Assembly (NCBI GenBank): GCA_026929865.2
Contig: CM049410.1
Span: 19,678,001-19,742,000 of the forward strand
Reading direction: 5' to 3'
From: Hyperoplus lanceolatus
Taxonomy: Eukaryota > Chordata > Actinopteri > Uranoscopiformes > Ammodytidae
DNA: 64,000 nt
Made by a program: the position numbers and the translations under genes. Below the pieces are notes generated by a model. The model had not been told where the DNA came from, made no database searches, and was given only the letters and a program-made list of their open reading frames with translations. This document shows, piece by piece, positions 13,118 through 27,300 of the stretch (its first letter is position 1; every line of letters starts with the position of its first letter).

Positions 13118-14453
13118 TTAAAGTGTGAGAAAATGGTAATATGCATTTGGTTATAGGAAAAAGTGCAACTTCCTCCTACGCACCTGTCATCCACCCAGGT
13201 GTGCAGAGATTTTTTTTGAATATGCACTTGGTAAAAATGATAAAATTCTGGTCGCCATGCCTGTATTCAGATCACCCCAAAAACATAGTGTTGTCTCTCT
13301 TTTCCCGTTGCCTAAAGTTGACCAGTTATTTATTGATAAGGTTGAATGAACTTGCAAACAAACAAAAGAGGCCGCAATCTATAACTTAAGAAAAACATAA
13401 AAATGTCCTCACTTCTTGGCCGAGGTAATAAAGGGGCAACCAGAAGGAGACTCAAAAAGCAGCTAGTCTGAAAAAATACTGTGCTGCTGCACCACAAGGG
13501 ACTAACAAATAGTGTTGCACAGAATGTAAGGGAATTATATAAACACTAGTTTTTAAAATTGTGTTGTTTCAAATACTAAATACCAAAAAGTTAGAGGAAT
13601 TGCTGGACAAAACTAAAAGTTTTTCATAATGATATTAAAAATAGAGGGAATCAACCAGAAGGTCAGTCAAAGCGCATGCATTTCTATCAAGCAGATTTAT
13701 GGCTTCAATCTAGCCAGTGGTCTTCCACAGAACACCTAACATTCAACCTTGGAAAACAAAGTCCACATGACGTCTCTGAAACACAACATCAGTGCTGACT
13801 CTGTAGGCTTTTCATTTATTGAGAGGTACAATAAGATAAACCTCAAGGACACTCATTGAATAGAGACAGGAATGTTTGATAAATCATCAGCGAGGAGAGA
13901 CAAAAAGTATTGGAATGAGTTTGCATAATATATAAGATTTCTCATTATATCATACAAACTCAGTCAATGGTTTTTTTGGAATGTTTGCTTGATGTGTGTG
14001 TGTGGGAGACTAATTGTGCATCTTATCAGTAGGAATGACTACCACTTAATGCTGCATCTGAAGTGGCATTTAACTGCCTGTAGCCATCTCTTTGCCCAAT
14101 ACAATATGATTACAACTTTAAGGAGAAAGAGTTGAAAGTTAGGGGAGAAAACAGCAATGACATTCAATGAAGGTCATGGACTGGATGTTTCCACCATACA
14201 GCGTATGCTTTTATGTGCTGAGCCAACAGGCCTAATTAAGAATGAACATATTTTCTAGGATCATAATCGTCAACCCTACTGCCAAAATGGCACTGTCCAA
14301 AAACAGGGTGCACTGTATGGAGGACTGAAATTTTGGATCTACATTTCCATTGTATTATTTCCATTCTATTTTAAATAGTATTCCACTGATTTTGCATTGA
14401 AATATGTATGTGTCACGATTAAGTAATGAAAAAAAATATATATAATATATATA

Positions 14454-14651
14454 CACTCAACAAAAATATAAACGCAACACTTTTGTTTTTGCTCCCATTT
14501 TTCATGAGATGGACTTAAAGATCAAAAATTCATTCCAGATACACAATATTACCATTTCTCTCAAACATTGTTCACAAATCTGTCTAAATGTGTGATAGTG
14601 AGCACTTCTGCTTTGCTGAGATAATCCATCCCACCTCACAGGTGTGCCACA
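14454..14651 (+). repeat. Tc1 left terminal inverted repeat
   Basis: 198 bp, inverted copy of 15768-15965 with four mismatches (two near 14532-14538, one each in the CAAACATTG and AAATGTGTG segments). The outer end is CACTCAAC. Confidence 0.93.
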
Positions 14652-14652
14652 G

Positions 14653-15646
14653 ATGCCACAAGCATTGAGGGAGCGTGCAATTGGCATGCTGACAGCAGGA
14701 ATGTCAACCAGATCTGTTGCTCGTGCATTGAATGTTCATTTCTCCACCATAAGCCGTCTCCAAAGCCGTTTCAGAGAATATGGCAGTACATCCAACCGGC
14801 CTCACAACCGCAGACCACGTGTAACCACACCAGCCCAGGACCTCCACATCCAGCAGGTTCACCTCCAAGATCGTCTGAGACCAGCCACTGAGACAGCTGC
14901 TGAAACAATTGGTTTGCATAACCAAACAATTTCTGCACAAACTGTCAGAAACCGTCTCAGGGAAGCTCAACTGCATGCTCGTCGTCCTCATCGGGGTCTT
15001 GACCTGACTCCAGCTCGTCGCAGTAACAGACTTGAGTGGGCAAATGCTCACATTCGATGGCGTCTGGCACGTTGGAGAGGTGTTCTCTTCACGGTTTACA
15101 TTGTTCAGGGCAGATGGCAGACAGCGTGTGTGGCGTCGTGTGGGTGAGCGCTTTGCTGATGTCAATGTTGTGGATCGAGTGACCCATGGTGGTGGTGGGG
15201 TTATGGTATGGGTAGGCATCTGTTATGGACGAAGAACACAGGTGCATTTTATTGATGGCATTTTGAATGCACAGAGATACCGTGATGAGATCCTGAGGCC
15301 CATTGTTGTGCCATACATCCATGAACATCACCTCACGTTTCAGCAAGATAATGCATGGCCCCATGTTGCAAGGATCTGTACACAATCCTTGGAAGCTGAA
15401 AATGTCCCAGTTCTTGCATGGCCAGCATACTTACCGGACATGTCACCCATTGAGCATGTTTGGGATGTGCTTGACCGGCGTATACGACAGCGTGCACCAC
15501 TTCCCACTAATATCCAGCAACTTCGCCCAGCCATTGAAGAGGAATGGACCAACATTCCACAGGCCACAATTGACAATCTGATAAACTCTATGCGAAGAAG
15601 ATGTGTTGCACTGCATGAGGCAAATGGTGGTCACACCAGATACTGA
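14653..15646 (+). pseudogene. Tc1 transposase, frameshifted, first catalytic Asp deleted
   Basis: A DD34E transposase that would cut and rejoin the element at TA sites. The N-terminal part (from ATG at 14653) has a paired-like helix-turn-helix (RERAIGMLTAGMSTRSVARAL, then NVHFSTISRLQSRF) and a basic NRRPRV hook. The C-terminal half, in another frame, carries the second catalytic Asp (FQQDNAWPH) and the Glu (LPDMSPIEHVW) with exactly 34 residues between them. At about 15091 the family motif around the first catalytic Asp (FTDESRF) is missing: one frame reads GVLFT, then the other resumes SRFTLFRADG. Compared with the family this fits a deletion of about 11 bp. Frame change plus loss of Asp means no active enzyme. 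The rest is about 331 codons long, near the usual length of 335-340. Confidence 0.93.
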
Positions 15647-15767
15647 CTGGTTCTGAGTCCCCAGACCCCCAATAAAGCAAAAAAATGCACATTTCAGAGT
15701 GGCCTTTTATTGTGGACAGTCTAAGGCACACCTGTGCACTAATCATGATGTCAGATCAGCATCTTGA

Positions 15768-15965
15768 TGTGGCACACCTGTGAGGTGGGATGGATTATCT
15801 CAGCAAAGCAGAAGTGCTCACTATCACATATTTAGACAGATTTGTGAACAAGGTTTGAGAGAAATGGTAATATTGTGTATCTGAAATTAATTTTTGATCT
15901 TTAAGTCCATCTCATGAAAAATGGGAGCAAAAACAAAAGTGTTGCGTTTATATTTTTGTTGAGTG
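15768..15965 (-). repeat. Tc1 right terminal inverted repeat
   Basis: 198 bp, mirror of the left repeat. It starts inside at TGTGGCACACCTGTGAGG and ends outside at TTTTTGTTGAGTG followed by the TA target copy. Confidence 0.93.
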
Positions 15966-16484
15966 TATATACAGTAGGCCTAATACGTATATGCTGCAGA
16001 ACAAGTGACATGTCTTTCTTTATTCTATGCATTCTCCCTCATTGTCATAACATGGCACCTCCACTAATAAAAAAAAGGCTAATCACCTTTTTTCCGCACA
16101 TGTAGTAAACCTGTAAATAAACTTTGATGTGTACAATTGGTTCAGTTTTCCTTTTTACCAGTGACTGATTAACATTTTAGGTTTTTGGTCATATCCATAT
16201 AAACAAGGAGGTGCCATGGCCCATGTTTTAAATGTGTCAGTCACTTGAGCTCAGTCAAACTTAGCATGTGTATCATTTGCCAAAGATCCGGCGGGCGACA
16301 ACACAATCCAAAAGGGAATCCAGTAGCAGTGCAGGTCTGGTGGAGAATCGCCAGGTCTATGGGCCAGATAGTAATGTTCTGCAAAGAATTCAGAACTAAC
16401 CGTTGACTTTTTAAATTTGTGATAATTTGTCGTGTAACTTTAGCCCCCCCCCCCCCCCGAACCTACAACATTAAAGAAAATACC

Positions 16485-16784
16485 TTAACTTCTAAATAAT
16501 ACTGAAAGTTACTCCTTTTTAATGGGCATTGTTCCATTTTCATTCCAGTGTACTGCTTGTAACACAGAGCAAAACAATAAAAAATGTGCCACTCTCTAAA
16601 TGTTTGTAGTCTGCACAGTATCTCAGTGCTATTGAACAGTTACTAAGGAGGAGAGCTGCTGCAGTCCTAACTTAAAATAGAGTATAATCGATCGAAACGA
16701 TCATTATTTTCTCTTGAGATGAAAATGGAAAGTAGTGTACATCCTATTAAAGTGGCCACTGGTTAAATAAGCCAATTAGTCACT
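16485..16784 (+). repeat. Intronic direct repeat, copy 2
   Basis: Partner of 12729-12995, 3.8 kb away, with an extra segment of about 35 bp near 16555-16590 (AACACAGAGCAAAACAATAA). A run of C lies just before it at 16446-16459. The Tc1 element sits between the two copies. Confidence 0.85.
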
Positions 16785-19700
16785 GAGTCTGATCAGTGGG
16801 GGTTGAATCAAAATCAATATTCTACGTTCTTTTGAAGTGTTATCTCGCGGGTCATTATCAGGTCTCAAATGTCCATTATAGCCCTGGCGTTGGCTCAGTG
16901 TTTTTCCACAGAGCTTTAAATTGCGGCTTTGCGACTGGGGTGTCGACAAGCAAGGCCCAACAGGCGGCATAGAGGATGCCCAATAATTAGTTGCCTAGTT
17001 AAGGAGGACAGAACAGGCATACTGACTCAATGTGAGGAGAGGCCACCTACTGACAGAGATCTCCTGAAAGCATCACAGTTGCCAAACACGGGAAGTCTAA
17101 AACGGGTTCCCTTGATGTTTAGAATCATTTAAAGAAGTCACTTTGTTTTTCTCCATTTTGGTGCATACCGTATTGCTTATACTTACCAGATTTGACTCTG
17201 CTGTTAATGAGTAACTGACTCTTCTACTACTTTCTCTTAACGATGTTTTGATTTATAAGTTGTCTTTCCTACCAAAATAGCTATGGCTGCTAACGCTGAA
17301 CCCTCAGCTCATCTTCTGATGGTTTCCAACAACTTACTGTTGAAAACATAAAAGTGGGCAGGGGAGAGGCGTGCAAAGCCTTAAAATAGAAATGGTAAAT
17401 ATTTCTTCAATTTGATATTAGTTTGAACCACTGTTGTCCAGTACATGATACTATAGACCAGAGAAACAGTGAAGTCATATTACATGGACACAATTTAAAA
17501 GCTTGGGAGAGAAACTAGAAAAGCATTTCAAAGTACAAAGTGCTTTTCTCCTGAGGAAAACAATGGCGAACAGGCCTACCAACACTAAAGGCTTGCTTTG
17601 ATGCACCACTTCTGTTAAGAGAATAAAGTGGTAAGGTGCCATATCTGTGTCACTTTATTTTGAACCTGGCTGAACTGTGTGCTACAGTGTAAAAAAAAAT
17701 CTACATTTCAACACTTAATTTTATGTAAGGCAACATTTCTGCAAACATCCCTGCAGAAATTAACCTTGAACATGTGGCCACATTGGCTTCTGTGTGACTT
17801 AGTGAAAAGAACTGTTTAGCTTACAGTATGTATGAACTGTATTAACACTGATTTTCTATATTTCTGTTTCAAATACAGGAAGCCTGCAAAACAGTTTCAC
17901 CATATTAAAGACATTGAATTTGAATAATCTGCTGCTAAGGGCACATTTTTGTGCTTTTCGGCATAGGCCAATATTCCGACAGATTTCTTGTAAAGTCTCT
18001 CATGCAACCATCAGACACTCAATTCTATAAAAAAGGCAGACTGTTCTTAGCACTGCCTTCAGCTCACTGCATTGAATTATGGAGCAGTGAGGAGCAAGGT
18101 TGACACTACTTCAGCCTTCTTGTGAATGATTTGAAAAAAAAATAATAGAAGGATAAATGAACAAGAGAAGGTAAAAGGAACACTTTAACGGTGACTTGCA
18201 TATATTTATAAAGACCATCAAGCACAGGCTTAATACTTATGGTAAGATTTTTTCAGAGAATAATCTATTTACCGCAGCATTTCAGTAATGACCTTCCTCA
18301 GGCTGCACAGAGAACGAGGCAAAATTTACTATATTGTTCAAACCTTCTGTATGTTTAATAAAGGGGTAGGTTTAAAGCTCAAACATCTAAACAACATACC
18401 ATGGACAGTGAACGTCACATTGGCACGAAATATGTGAGTGCTATAAAGGCTAATCTGGATCTGAGGTGAGGTGTTAAAATGCAGGAGTAATATATGGAAT
18501 ATTGTACATTTTTATTTATTGTTTGTCCTCCTGATTAAAATCGAGCACAGCTCATATCGATGTGCAAACAAAGCCTCCTGTTCTGATTCTGAGATGCGGG
18601 CGTCCAGTGCATATTAATATGATATGATGTGCCCTCGGCATGCAAAGGCAACTTATTCATATTAGAGGGTTACCGCTTTGGGATAGCGGGGGTGTGGGTG
18701 ATGATGGCTAAGAGGGATTTGTAACTCGGGGTTTTTAATGAAACTTTATCAAAATATTTGCTCTCCAGGTGTTCACATAGAAGCGAGGAATATCTGGCAA
18801 TGTCACAGCTGTATTTGAAATGTCTTCAAGTTCACAATTGATGATGTTTTTTAAGGGGGAGCAGGGGGACAATAGGAATGTATAACTTCATTCTTTAGCA
18901 GATAGAGAATGAGTAAAGGCCTGGTGAAAGCAAACTCCCCCCCCCCCAGTTCTTCCACAATGATATTTTTGTTTTGTTTTGCTCCTCTGCTCTAATGGTT
19001 TCTATCCCCATCTGAGACGTTGTGCCGCAGTCTAGGCCTCCTTCGTTTGCTTTCAATGATAAGCATGCATGAATAAAACCTCACACTGTTTTTGAAATAA
19101 TGATCAGGACGCTCCCTATTGGAGCTGTTTTTTTTTCCCGTTTTCTGTCTCCAGTGCACACAAGGAACTTGTTAGGGATATGAGCCAGGGGTTCAATGCT
19201 AGGGTATGGCAGATGTATAGCCAGAGCTGAGCAGAACAAACATCCGACTGGCAGTGCGTGACCTTGACGCAGAATATGTAGAGGAACTTTGACGGGACAA
19301 ACAAAGCATGAGGCTGAACGAGCCAGCTCCACTGATGGTAAATGAGGTGTCGTGCAATGTTGTCTTCCTCGTGGCTGCTCGTGCGTATTTGCATCTGTCA
19401 CATCGTCAACATGATGGCTTTGATTAAATAATATTCTGAGTGGAGAAACACTGAAAATGCAATGCTGCGAATTAATAGAGAACGCGTGCCTGGAAAAGTG
19501 TATTGTGGATTCTCTATAACTTGTGCACTTTATATCTGCAAATATAATGATCATCACATCTATCAATAGCAAAGGTGTTTATGTGAAGCATCTGAAATTA
19601 ATGTGGATTTTAAAATACTGACTGTCACTGCTCCTCAATAAAGTGGTATTTATTTAACAATAAGCCTCGATCAAAAAGACTTTCTGAAGAGTTTTCACTA

Positions 19701-22700
19701 AGCAGCTTAGAATGCTCTTTATTAAAAGCAGGAAAAAGTTGAAGTCATATTTGTTGTGTCTAGTGCAGGAGGAGTTTGTAATGTCCCACTGGGACAGTGA
19801 TCTTACAAGAGGCTTTGACACTGTGACAAGGACGTCTTGTGGATTCTCTGAAAGGGATTTGTTGGCTTGATGTTGAGCCTCCATTTTGGATCAACGAGTC
19901 TATTGGTCCTCTTTAAATCAAAGTGTACTGCCGTCTAATTGTGTTTGAACATTCCAGCCGTGAACTGCATGCCTAATAGCAGCTTAGATAGCTTGCCACT
20001 TCTATAGGGCCTGGTCCAACATTTTACTGCATTACACATACAAGCATGCGCAGACTAAAGGAGAAACATACATGCCATGTACATCTACATGCATTTTTTA
20101 TGAACACACATATGTTACATAGAAGTTGCAATTTTATTGAAATAATGAGAACAGGGAACTACGGTGGGTTGCGGGGAGAATTGCCTTGTCAAAAAGCGTT
20201 GGGCCTCCCATGTGTTACAGGTTTATTTGTCAGAGGAACCTAAGTGAAAACATGATAAGAGGAATGAAATGGTAACAGGAGATTTGCCAGCTGTCAGACG
20301 AGAGTAGAGAAAGGCTTCCTGAATTAATTCCACCAGCTGTTGTCTTTGTACCTGCTCAGCTTCCTTTGAAACAGAATGACTTCAATGCACAAACCTATCG
20401 CTGTTTACTAAACAGATTACATTCATGCTAAAGGCGAGTCTGGTGCCATGCATTAGTTCACTTGTATATCACGTGCGCCACTGATACTTGGTCCAAACAC
20501 TGTAGAAACCATCAAGAGGCCGGAATAACAGTTTCACAATTCAGCAGTGGCAACAAAGAGAACAGATTTAAGACAGCCTCTCCTGGAAGAGGTAAACAGG
20601 CAACAGTGGTGGAGAAAAAAAAACAGAGTCCCCAACTTTGACCTGCAATCCTGCCACTCCTTTCTTTGGTGTGTGAGACTCATCACGCTCGGTTAATTAC
20701 TGGGATACACAGCACTGTCTGCCTCCGGCGCTAACACCACAGACACAATCACTGCTTGCAGCATTGTCTGCAAAGAGACTTTTACTGCACAGGTTTCACA
20801 GTAAGCCTGGTTCTTCCAGTGTGATTCTGAGTTGCCCTGAGGCCCTGCAATTTTTAATTTTTTTCTTAAATAAGAGAAGACTCTTCTAAAGATGAGGCAA
20901 AGTGATTTTCCGTATAAGTGTCGGATGAGAGGCAGACATGCATTTTTTAATACAATAGGCCCAAGATAGATTCTTCCTCTCCTCTACTGGGGTGATTGTT
21001 GATGTCTAACCCACATTTATTTTTTAACAGGGCGGGGGGGGGGGGGGGGGGTCAGGAGGTGCTAAACACATTGAGTTATATAGCGGACTGTGAGTCATCT
21101 GAAGCCGTTGACTTGCTGTTTTCCCGTGAAGAGGGAAAGGATAATTGTGGGTATAACTGAACACTGAATTTGGGTGGACGGCTAAATGTCAGGGGCGTGG
21201 GGAGCGACAGAGAGAGAGATGTTTGCAGAAGAAGGCCAGGGGCACTTGTCTGTCTCCCATATGGCCCTCATTATAATGAAGAAGACTTGTGAGTCAACAT
21301 CGTAGCATCCTTGAGTCAGCCAGCCACAGGAGACAATCCATAGCCTATTTTAGACTGTATGCATATCTCATAATACACAAGACATTATAGCAGTATTTCA
21401 AGAAGCTACTTAATCTGATAAACCAGTGCCTGGAGTGTGTGTTCTCCTAAACTCGAATAATTATCTATTTGAGGATCTCAGTATAAAATGTAAAGTAATA
21501 AAATGATGACTGACAAGTGGTGGGCAGATTTCAAGCAAGTTTTGAAACTTCACCAATAAATGATAGATTTTTCCTCCATGTGCTTGCAGATGTCATCTTG
21601 ACATTTCCAATCTGTGTGGTATTTCCTAACAACATGGGCCAATTTTCATTTGATAGCCCTCGCACCTAATTAGGCCAGCTCTAATGTTCCACTCGGCAGA
21701 GTGTCAAATCCAATGTCCAATTACACAGCAGATCAAGGCCAAAGGTCCGCCTCCACTACCTCTCTGGCTGATTATAGAAGAAATGCCACCGTGTACATCA
21801 CACAGAAAGAGATGGGTCTGTCAGAAAAAGGAAAGAGACACACGTACATGTACGCACACGCATGCCCACATACACATAAGGGGATCAATACCACAGGCAA
21901 AGAGGCTGGGGGACTGAGGGTGGCTCTCTCAAACCCGGTTTGTCTATTTCAGACAGAGTTCTCTTTGTTACACCGGGCAGACACACAGAGGCCTCTCAGT
22001 GCTAAAGTCAGACCACCATGAAGAATAGCAGGTCTGAACATTACCAGAATGCTAAAATCAATCAAGTCTGTGTATTGCTGTTTCTGTGTGTGTGTGGACA
22101 ACTTGTGTGTTTCGTGCTCGTAAAGGTCTCTATCGTCCATGTTTTTTGAATCTGTTCACAGCAAAACACAAACATTCTGCCGCCTTTACCCGGTAAGAAA
22201 TGAATAACGACCACAGCCTATCCTGAGTGATAAGCTATAGGATCTTATTGAGGTATTCACACCTTTCCTAAGAGCACATAACTGTATGTCAATAGCCATT
22301 TCAAACAAAGACCTCATCTCATCCAGATGGCTCAGCTCATATATGGTTAATGTTTGGATTAACACCACTTGCTAAACACAATATGTGCAGGTTTACCTGG
22401 CTAGGCAGCAACAGGTTAAATAGTCTTGTGTGCATGACTGACGACCCCCATGGATTTGTCTGTCTATACAAGGATGCCTATGCGTTTAATGGGTTGACAT
22501 GGAGATGACACGCAACTGAACTTAAGCATCACTTTAGGTTAAAAAAAAATATTTTCTTTGAAGCTAGGTGACTGCAAAAGAAAAGAGAATCCAAGAAAAG
22601 ATTGGTGGGCTCTTTGTTATTTTGTTATAGTGCAGTGCATCGCTTGAAAGCAATGAAGAATATTGATGGCATTGTGTATTAGCAAATCGATTTTGCGATA

Positions 22701-25700
22701 CCACAATCTGGATTCTGCTTCTTCCTTTTTTTAAGAAAGTTTTCCCTTTAAAGATGAAAACTTTCTGCTTCTTTAAAAGTGATCTCCTCTAGACCTGACA
22801 GAGGAGAGATGGAGGGCAGAGCACAGTTGGGAAGGGTTAGAAGGGGGGGGGGGCGCACCCATGCACGTATGCGCGCATGTGTGAATGTCTGTGAGTGTGT
22901 GAGTGCGAGGAGGAGGCTGCAGCAGTAATTGCTAGGGTAGAGCCATGTGCACGAAGGACGTTGAAGCTTATTAAAGGAGGAGACAGAGTGATTATTCACT
23001 ATGGTCCTCTTGAGAGACTGACGCTGAAGTCATTGCTTTTAATTAAGTCTGAAACGGTTTTGCGGATTAATAACAATATTAAGAAGGGATCGGAGAGGAG
23101 AAGTGCAAACACATTCTGGATCTCGTTCAAGCTTTTTAATTACAATTAGATAGACTCCATGGCACAATAGCACAATAACTATGTCTTTTCTGTCCTCTTT
23201 TCTTCCCTCCCCCCTTGCACTCCATCCACTGAACTTCTCTTCAGTTTCGTCGACGTGTCTCTCAAGATGTCAGGCCCAAGACAGTTTATAAGCGATGCAT
23301 TGATTTTCCGGAGAAAGTGGTTGCTTGGAAAAGTTGGCACGTGAGTTAAAGAACAGCCGACAATAGAAGCCAAAAAAGATTGTATGGCGAGGAAGTTGGA
23401 AAAAGAGGATAAAGTGTGCTGTGCTGAGAATAGGTTTCCTGTTGTTTGTTTGTTTACCAGGAAGCTTACTTTTTGGTCGAGCTTGAAAAGTGTCAAAGTT
23501 CCGGGGACAATGTTGGGATTCTTAAGTTGCACTTTGCAAAGTGAAAAGGGGAATGAGTGGAAGAATGTTAACCCATGAATGTTGATGTGAGACACAGCTT
23601 GTGCGAACCCCTGGAGTGGGAGGAGGTGCCCTGCAGGAGTGAAACAGCACTGCAGGCCTTGGAAACCCACCGCTTCCCCCAAAGCCAGAAGATGATAAAA
23701 TACTAGTATTGTCTGAAATTCCCTGGCCTCCTATGTCCCAACTCACAGCATTGCTTTCTGCAGCCTTAATGAGCTGAGTAAAGCACTAGTGTGCTGTGGG
23801 AGCTTCGGTTTGACTCTCAGCACTTCATCAATGATGTAGCATAAGTTGTCCCAACATTTATAACCATTCATAGTCATTTACAGAGACTAAGGCTCTGGGG
23901 CCCTCTCCATCAGCCAATCACACAACCTAATAAACACAACGACAACAGGACTGCATGTTTATGTATAAGCTGTGGATAGGACAAACAAAGACAGAAAAAG
24001 TGAAGCAGTTACCACTTTATAAACATTACGCGGGTCTCTGGAGATGCACACTGTGTGCATCTAACTTAAGTACCTCCACACCCTCCTCTTGGGAGCACAA
24101 TGAAGCGGGAACAGAAGGCGTTTTATAGGAACATATGTTCCTATTGTTCCTCTTCCCCTATTATATATCAATGCTTTTACACCCACCCATAAACATTACT
24201 GTTGAGTGAGACATTATATATAGAAGGTGATTGCTGTAACTGTCTTTTTCTTGCTGGGTGTGAACTTGGCGAGGGTGAGAGAATTAACCCCTAGCTGCCT
24301 TGGTGAGACTGCAGGTTCACGCCACAGAGCTAAAACTGCAAAACTCTAAACTGCACATAACATGGTGTCAGCGCTTGTATGGTGAGAGCCAAACAGCTTT
24401 GGGCTTTGATTCAAATCTGTATTTCTTGATTAATGTGATTTAAATAAAATATACATTCCAATTGGCAAACACATTAAAACCTTAGGAAAATGAAAATGAA
24501 CCACAACATAAAATGATTTCACAGTAAGCAGAAGGAAAACAGGTTAGATAGGCAGCGTGCCCATGATGTGAAATGACAATAACAGGATCAGATTTTGTTC
24601 GATTTAAATACTAACCATTATTTACAGTATTTTAAATGAAATATATAAAGTTTCTCATTTAAGTGCAGGGCAGTGTTTCTGACTGTAGAATAATGATCTA
24701 TCATCTCAGTTATTTTTTACTGTAGTTCAAAATAAAATAAAAAGTATGTCACTAGCAGCATTTCTCCCCACAATACTATCTCAATGTGTACAATTCCCTT
24801 TCAGAAAAAAAGTAGAGCTGAGCTTGTGAAGCATGCAGTGTACATTCGAGAAGTATGAAAATATGACATGCAATGCCAGCAACTGCTTCTCTTTGCATTA
24901 TTAATTTATCAAAATATAACACTATTGAGTCAGTATTTTTTGAGCGTTTTCATTTTGCACCTCTTATCACTGAAAATAGTTCTGCAGGATCAAATGTGCT
25001 TACTGTGTCATAAAAAACTGATTTATTTACATTAAAATATTTTTTCTTTTTTATATATGCATTAATTCCAGAGCATAATATAACTCGTTTAACAGGCAAA
25101 ACTATCTCGCGTCTACTTTGAAGATAAGAGATCTGACGGCTGATTGGAAGGCTGCAAACTACATTGGCACACATTACCAAGCCGAGAAGACCCTCCGGGG
25201 CGCAAAAATAAAATTAGAGCCCCATTAAAATGATGCATCAAAGAATCACGTGGACGTCCTAATGCGTTTAGCATGACCAAAAAGCCAGACAGATGGATGA
25301 AGTGGCGGCAGACAAAGAGCACAATCCGGCGGGTTTTGCATGGACAGGTATGGTCAAAATATTAAAATTCCAATATTTCCCCCACCCACATTGTCTTAAA
25401 GTTATATGCGTCATTTGTATTAACAGATCGGAGGATAATTAGATTCACACACTTGCTCTTAGAATAATAACAAAGAATAAAGCATTGAATAAAACCTAAC
25501 TTTAAATAAAGTATATTCCCTTGTAAAATACACCAAACTCTTAATGATGGAATCGAATTAAATGCCAGACGAACACATCAAATGTTTCAAACCACAGCGG
25601 ATTCTCCTTTATTATCACTCTCGCTTTTCCACTTTAAAACCCTGTTAATGCCGACACTCCGCAACAAGCTCTCGTGAACATTGCTCTACATATCTGTCCA

Positions 25701-26107
25701 ATTTCAGAAATAACGGACTGCCTGATCGCTTTCCAAATTGTGCAGTGTAAAGGTAAAAAGAAATATCGGCGCGTAATTCCCGTTCATTTAGTCCAAACTG
25801 TGACCGTCCTTCGGATCGCGGAGAGCGGCGATGTAACGAGGGGATGCGGGTTGCAACCGGTCAACATCTTTATCTCCAGGCGCGCCGGGTGCCACAGCTG
25901 TGCGCTCCGGGGTTTTGGAGGCGAGGCGCAGGGCAGATGCGCACGCTTACCTCACAGTGTCACTTTATATTCACTGGCTTTAAGGAAAAACAACTTCCTG
26001 TATTTTTTTTATCTTTAAGACGGAGACATAGAGGAGGCAGTGAGGAAAATGGTGAGAGTGAGAATCAGAGGAGTCTGAGGTAAAAAAGGAAAGTCATAAA
26101 AAGTTTA

Positions 26108-27300
<1,193 letters not shown>

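Larger units (their letters stand above)
14454..15965 (+). mobile_element. Full-length Tc1-like DNA transposon in c1ql1 intron
   Basis: A 1512-bp element flanked by TA (14452-14453 and 15966-15967), the Tc1/mariner target. It has 198-bp terminal inverted repeats (14454-14651 and 15768-15965) starting CACTCAACAAAAATATAAAC. The two repeats differ at only four positions by eye, suggesting a fairly recent insertion. Inside is one Tc1 transposase gene, now broken. The element is on the plus strand, antisense to c1ql1. A TA-rich tract at 14432-14453 formed the target. Confidence 0.96.

Noticed and set aside
19081-19572. 163-codon minus-strand frame
   Set aside because: No recognisable domain, no splice or start context, composition like intron DNA.
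24125-24144. Glucocorticoid or androgen response element
   Set aside because: Half-sites are two bases apart, not three, and flanks give no support.
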